NCBI RefSeq assembly: GCF_016765775.1
Contig: NZ_JAESVN010000001.1
Coordinates: forward strand, 496,001 to 560,000
DNA: 64,000 bases
Source of the DNA: Szabonella alba
Lineage (GTDB): Bacteria > Pseudomonadota > Alphaproteobacteria > Rhodobacterales > Rhodobacteraceae
Direction of reading: 5' to 3'
Position 1 is the stretch's first letter, and each line of letters begins with the position of its first letter. The notes below the pieces were generated by a model that searched no databases, had not been told where the DNA came from, and was given only the letters and a program-made list of their open reading frames with translations. Position numbers and translations under genes: made by a program. Shown in pieces: positions 61,588 through 64,000 of the stretch.

Positions 61588-62559
61588 ATGAAGGATGTGG
61601 CAGGAATGGAAATCCCGGGTTTTGATGATGTTCTGGCGGCGGAGGCGCGGATCCGCCCCTATATCCACCGTACGCCGGTGCTGACCTCAAGCCATCTGAA
61701 TGCGCTGACCGGGGCGGAACTGTTCTTCAAATGTGAGAACTTCCAGAAGGCCGGGGCGTTCAAGGTGCGGGGTGCCTGCAATGCGGTTTTCGGGCTGGAT
61801 GAGGCGCAGGCGGCGCGCGGGGTTGCGACCCATTCCAGCGGCAACCATGCGCTGAGCCTTGCCTATGCCGCCGGACGGCGGGGGATTCCCTGCCATGTCG
61901 TGATGCCCCACACAGCACCCGAGGCCAAGAAAGAGGCGGTGCGCGGCTATGGCGGCGTCATTACGGAATGCGAGCCCTCGACCTCCTCGCGCGAGGCGGT
62001 CTTTGCCGGGGTGGCGACGCGGACCGGGGCGGAATTCGTGCATCCCTATAACGATCCGCGCGTGATTGCCGGGCAGGCCACCTGTTCGCGCGAATTGCTG
62101 GAACAGGTCGAGGGGTTGGATACCGTGATCGCGCCGATTGGCGGCGGCGGCATGGTCTCGGGCACCTGTCTGACGGTCAGTTCCATCGCGCCGGGGGTGG
62201 ATGTCTTTGCCGCCGAACCGAAAGCTGCCGATGATGCCTTCCGCAGCTTGCGCGCCGGTCATATCATCGCCGATGATGCGCCGGAAACGGTGGCGGACGG
62301 GCTGAAAGTGCCGTTGAAGGATCTGACATGGCATTTCGTGTCACGCCATGTGACCGATATCCTGACGGCCGAGGAAGATCAGATCATCGCCGCGATGAAA
62401 CTGGTCTGGAAACGCATGAAGATCGTGATGGAACCCAGTTCCGCCGTGCCGCTGGCCGTGATCCTTGCCAATCCCGGGCTGTTCCGGGGGCGGCGGATCG
62501 GGGTCGTGGTGACGGGTGGCAATGTGGATCTTGACCGGCTTCCCTGGATGAAAGGATAG
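61588..62559 (+). CDS. bhcB: beta-Hydroxyaspartate dehydratase BhcB
   Basis: PLP fold-type II dehydratase that converts (2R,3S)-beta-hydroxyaspartate to iminosuccinate. The 323-residue protein resembles serine racemase and threonine dehydratase: the PLP Lys59 in ENFQKAGAFKVRGACNAV, the substrate loop THSSGNHALSLAYA, the PLP phosphate loop PIGGGGMVSGTCL and a C-terminal VVVTGGNVDLDRLP. I use the ATG at 61588 (AAAGGG 6 nt upstream). ATGs at 61573 and 61606 are alternatives. Position between bhcA and bhcC supports the specific function. Confidence 0.94.
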   Translation: MKDVAGMEIPGFDDVLAAEARIRPYIHRTPVLTSSHLNALTGAELFFKCENFQKAGAFKVRGACNAVFGLDEAQAARGVATHSSGNHALSLAYAAGRRGIPCHVVMPHTAPEAKKEAVRGYGGVITECEPSTSSREAVFAGVATRTGAEFVHPYNDPRVIAGQATCSRELLEQVEGLDTVIAPIGGGGMVSGTCLTVSSIAPGVDVFAAEPKAADDAFRSLRAGHIIADDAPETVADGLKVPLKDLTWHFVSRHVTDILTAEEDQIIAAMKLVWKRMKIVMEPSSAVPLAVILANPGLFRGRRIGVVVTGGNVDLDRLPWMKG

Positions 62560-62563
62560 GATG

Positions 62564-63727
62564 ATGAACAGACATGTGAATTTCGAAGGACTGGAGGTCG
62601 GTTACGACATTCCCGCCCTGCCGGGGATGACTGAGGCCGAGATCCAGACCCCCTGTCTGATCCTCGATCTGGACGCGCTGGAGCGCAATATCGTCAAGAT
62701 GGGCGATTACGCGCGGGCGCATGGCATGCGGCACCGGGTCCACGGGAAGATGCACAAATCGGTGGATGTGGCGCTGCTGCAGGACCGTCTGGGCGGCTCT
62801 TGCGGGGTCTGCTGCCAGAAGGTCAGCGAGGCTGAGGCATTCGCGCGGGGCGGGATCCGCGATATTCTTGTCAGCAATCAGGTGCGCGATCCGGCCAAGA
62901 TCGACCGGCTGGCGCGGCTGCCAAAACTGGGCGCGCGCACCATTGTCTGCATCGACGAGATCGCCAATGTCGCCGATCTGTCGGACGCGGCGATGCGCCA
63001 TGGCACCGAAATCGAATGTCTGGTTGAAATCGACTGCGGCGCGGGGCGCTGCGGGGTGCGGTCCACGGCGGATGTGCTGGCGATTGCCCGCGCGGTTGCG
63101 GCGGCGCCGGGGCTGAAATTCAGCGGTATCCAGGCCTATCAGGGCGCGATGCAGCACCTCGACAGCTATGAGGACCGCCGCGCGAAGATCGACATTGCCG
63201 TGGCCATGGTGCGCGACGCGGTCGAGGCGCTGGCGGCCGAGGGTGTCGCCTGTGACATCGTTGGCGGCGGCGGCACCGGCAGCTATTATTTCGAAAGCGC
63301 CTCTGGCGTCTATAATGAACTGCAATGCGGCTCCTACGCCTTCATGGATGCCGATTACGGGCGCATCCTTGACCATGACGGCCAGCGCATCGACGCGGGC
63401 GAATGGGAAAACGCGCTGTTCATCCTGACCTCGGTGATGAGCCATGCAAAGGCGGACAAGGCGATTGTCGATGCCGGGCTGAAGGCGCAGTCGGTCGATA
63501 GCGGATTGCCGGTGATCTTCGGGCGCGACGATGTGAAATATGTCAAATGCTCGGATGAACATGGGGTGGTCGAGGACCCGCAGGGTGTGTTGAAAGTCAA
63601 TGACCGGCTGCGCCTTGTGCCGGGCCATTGCGACCCGACCTGCAATGTCCATGACTGGTATGTGGGGGTCCGCGATGGAAAGGTTGAACTGCTCTGGCCG
63701 GTTTCGGCACGCGGCAAGGCGTTCTGA
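62564..63727 (+). CDS. bhcC: beta-Hydroxyaspartate aldolase BhcC
   Basis: PLP fold-type III aldolase condensing glycine and glyoxylate to (2R,3S)-beta-hydroxyaspartate, 387 residues. It has GYDIPALPGMTEAEIQTPCL, the PLP Lys62 in RVHGKMHKSVDV, a Ser/Gly-rich phosphate site VGGGGTGSYYFESASGVYNE, and the metal-binding C-terminus PGHCDPTCNVHDWYVG typical of D-threonine aldolase relatives. The ATG at 62564 is preceded by AAAGGA with 7-nt spacing. An ATG one codon earlier is possible. Confidence 0.95.
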   Translation: MNRHVNFEGLEVGYDIPALPGMTEAEIQTPCLILDLDALERNIVKMGDYARAHGMRHRVHGKMHKSVDVALLQDRLGGSCGVCCQKVSEAEAFARGGIRDILVSNQVRDPAKIDRLARLPKLGARTIVCIDEIANVADLSDAAMRHGTEIECLVEIDCGAGRCGVRSTADVLAIARAVAAAPGLKFSGIQAYQGAMQHLDSYEDRRAKIDIAVAMVRDAVEALAAEGVACDIVGGGGTGSYYFESASGVYNELQCGSYAFMDADYGRILDHDGQRIDAGEWENALFILTSVMSHAKADKAIVDAGLKAQSVDSGLPVIFGRDDVKYVKCSDEHGVVEDPQGVLKVNDRLRLVPGHCDPTCNVHDWYVGVRDGKVELLWPVSARGKAF

Positions 63728-63733
63728 CCCTCT

Positions 63734-63813
63734 TCTCTTTCCAAATATCCCACGGGGGCGCGGGGGTGTGAACCCCCCGCTCTTTACTGCGGGCACGGGG
63801 GTGAGTCCCCCCG
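63734..63813 (-). repeat. Dispersed hairpin repeat, copy 6 (inverted), between bhcC and bhcD
   Basis: On the minus strand it reads GCGGGGGG with CCCCC arms twice (plus 63752-63780 and 63789-63813), then GTGGGATATTTGGAAAGAG (plus 63733-63751). The core GGATATTTGG matches copies 1 and 2. The 132-bp gap has no other feature apart from the bhcD ribosome binding site. Confidence 0.65.
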
Positions 63814-63859
63814 CTTTTGCCCCTTAAGTTTTGTCCCGCCGGTCAAAGGACCCTTGCCC

Positions 63860-64000
63860 ATGCTGATCCTGCCCGAAGCCCTGATTGCCGATCTTGTGAC
63901 CCCCGATGCCGCGATGGAGGCGGTGGCCGATTGCTTTCGGGCCATGTCGGACGGCAAGGCGCGGAATTTTCCGGTGGTGCGTGAGGCGCTGGGTGAGGGG
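63860..64000 (+). CDS. bhcD: Iminosuccinate reductase BhcD, 5' part
   Basis: The visible 47 codons read MLILPEALIADLVTPDAAME, AVADCFRAMSDGKARNFPVV and REALGEG, the N-terminus of an ornithine cyclodeaminase/mu-crystallin family protein. In this cluster position it is the NADH-dependent iminosuccinate reductase that regenerates L-aspartate. CAAAGGA lies 9 nt before the ATG. The gene continues beyond the right edge. Confidence 0.9.
   Translation, partial: MLILPEALIADLVTPDAAMEAVADCFRAMSDGKARNFPVVREALGEG

Overview
The window reads as chromosomal DNA of a GC-rich alphaproteobacterium of the Rhodobacterales, most likely Paracoccus or a close relative. This rests on the combination seen here: an aa3-oxidase subunit IV of the short His-rich type, the DUF1013 regulator TrcR, COQ9, a PstC/PstA pair with long N-terminal extensions, and a beta-hydroxyaspartate cycle (bhc) cluster. 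Coding density is about 90 percent. I saw no rRNA, tRNA, CRISPR array, phage or insertion sequence. TTG starts with good ribosome binding sites recur (trpA, hemE, the 46497-47312 gene), and 4-base ATGA/GTGA/TTGA overlaps couple many neighbours.

Layout. 1-11 kb: ETF-ubiquinone oxidoreductase (cut by the edge), greA, a GNAT/lipoprotein pair, a small cytochrome oxidase subunit, a coupled acyl-CoA dehydrogenase/metallo-hydrolase/DUF6173 operon, sua5, a quinone oxidoreductase, COQ9 and rpsU. 11-20 kb: psd-pssA, a divergent Lrp regulator and alanine dehydrogenase, mscL, RNase T2, trcR, and the dnaX-ybaB-recR operon. 20-27 kb: a complete pstSCAB-phoU-phoB phosphate operon with a candidate Pho box and a stem-loop after pstS. 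27-35 kb: ychF, a VOC protein, trpA, and a catabolic-looking group (DHDPS-like aldolase, class III aminotransferase, glutamine-synthetase-like ligase, LldD-like oxidase) with two GntR-type operator candidates. 35-49 kb: argE, a YbbA/YbbP-TesA divergon, a FAD oxidase, a kinase-fold protein, hemC and hemE, a GH13 glucosidase, a sugar isomerase and a MaoC-Pta fusion. 49-52 kb: a copper module copZ / copA-cueR with two divergent 19-bp-spacer promoters.

52-58 kb is the least conventional part. A BTAD/SARP-like regulator diverges from a gene whose protein starts with twelve exact Gly-Thr-Gln repeats and continues into a vanadium haloperoxidase/PAP2 domain. Facing it is a subtilisin-like peptidase without a signal peptide, followed by a hemP-type heme uptake gene and a 48-residue ORF. 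59-64 kb holds bhcR, bhcA, bhcB, bhcC and the start of bhcD, which together turn glyoxylate plus glycine into oxaloacetate without carbon loss.

Seven copies of a GC-rich hairpin repeat with a GAGG(A/T)ATTT-type core lie in intergenic gaps across the window, in both orientations. Two of them lie inside the bhc operon.
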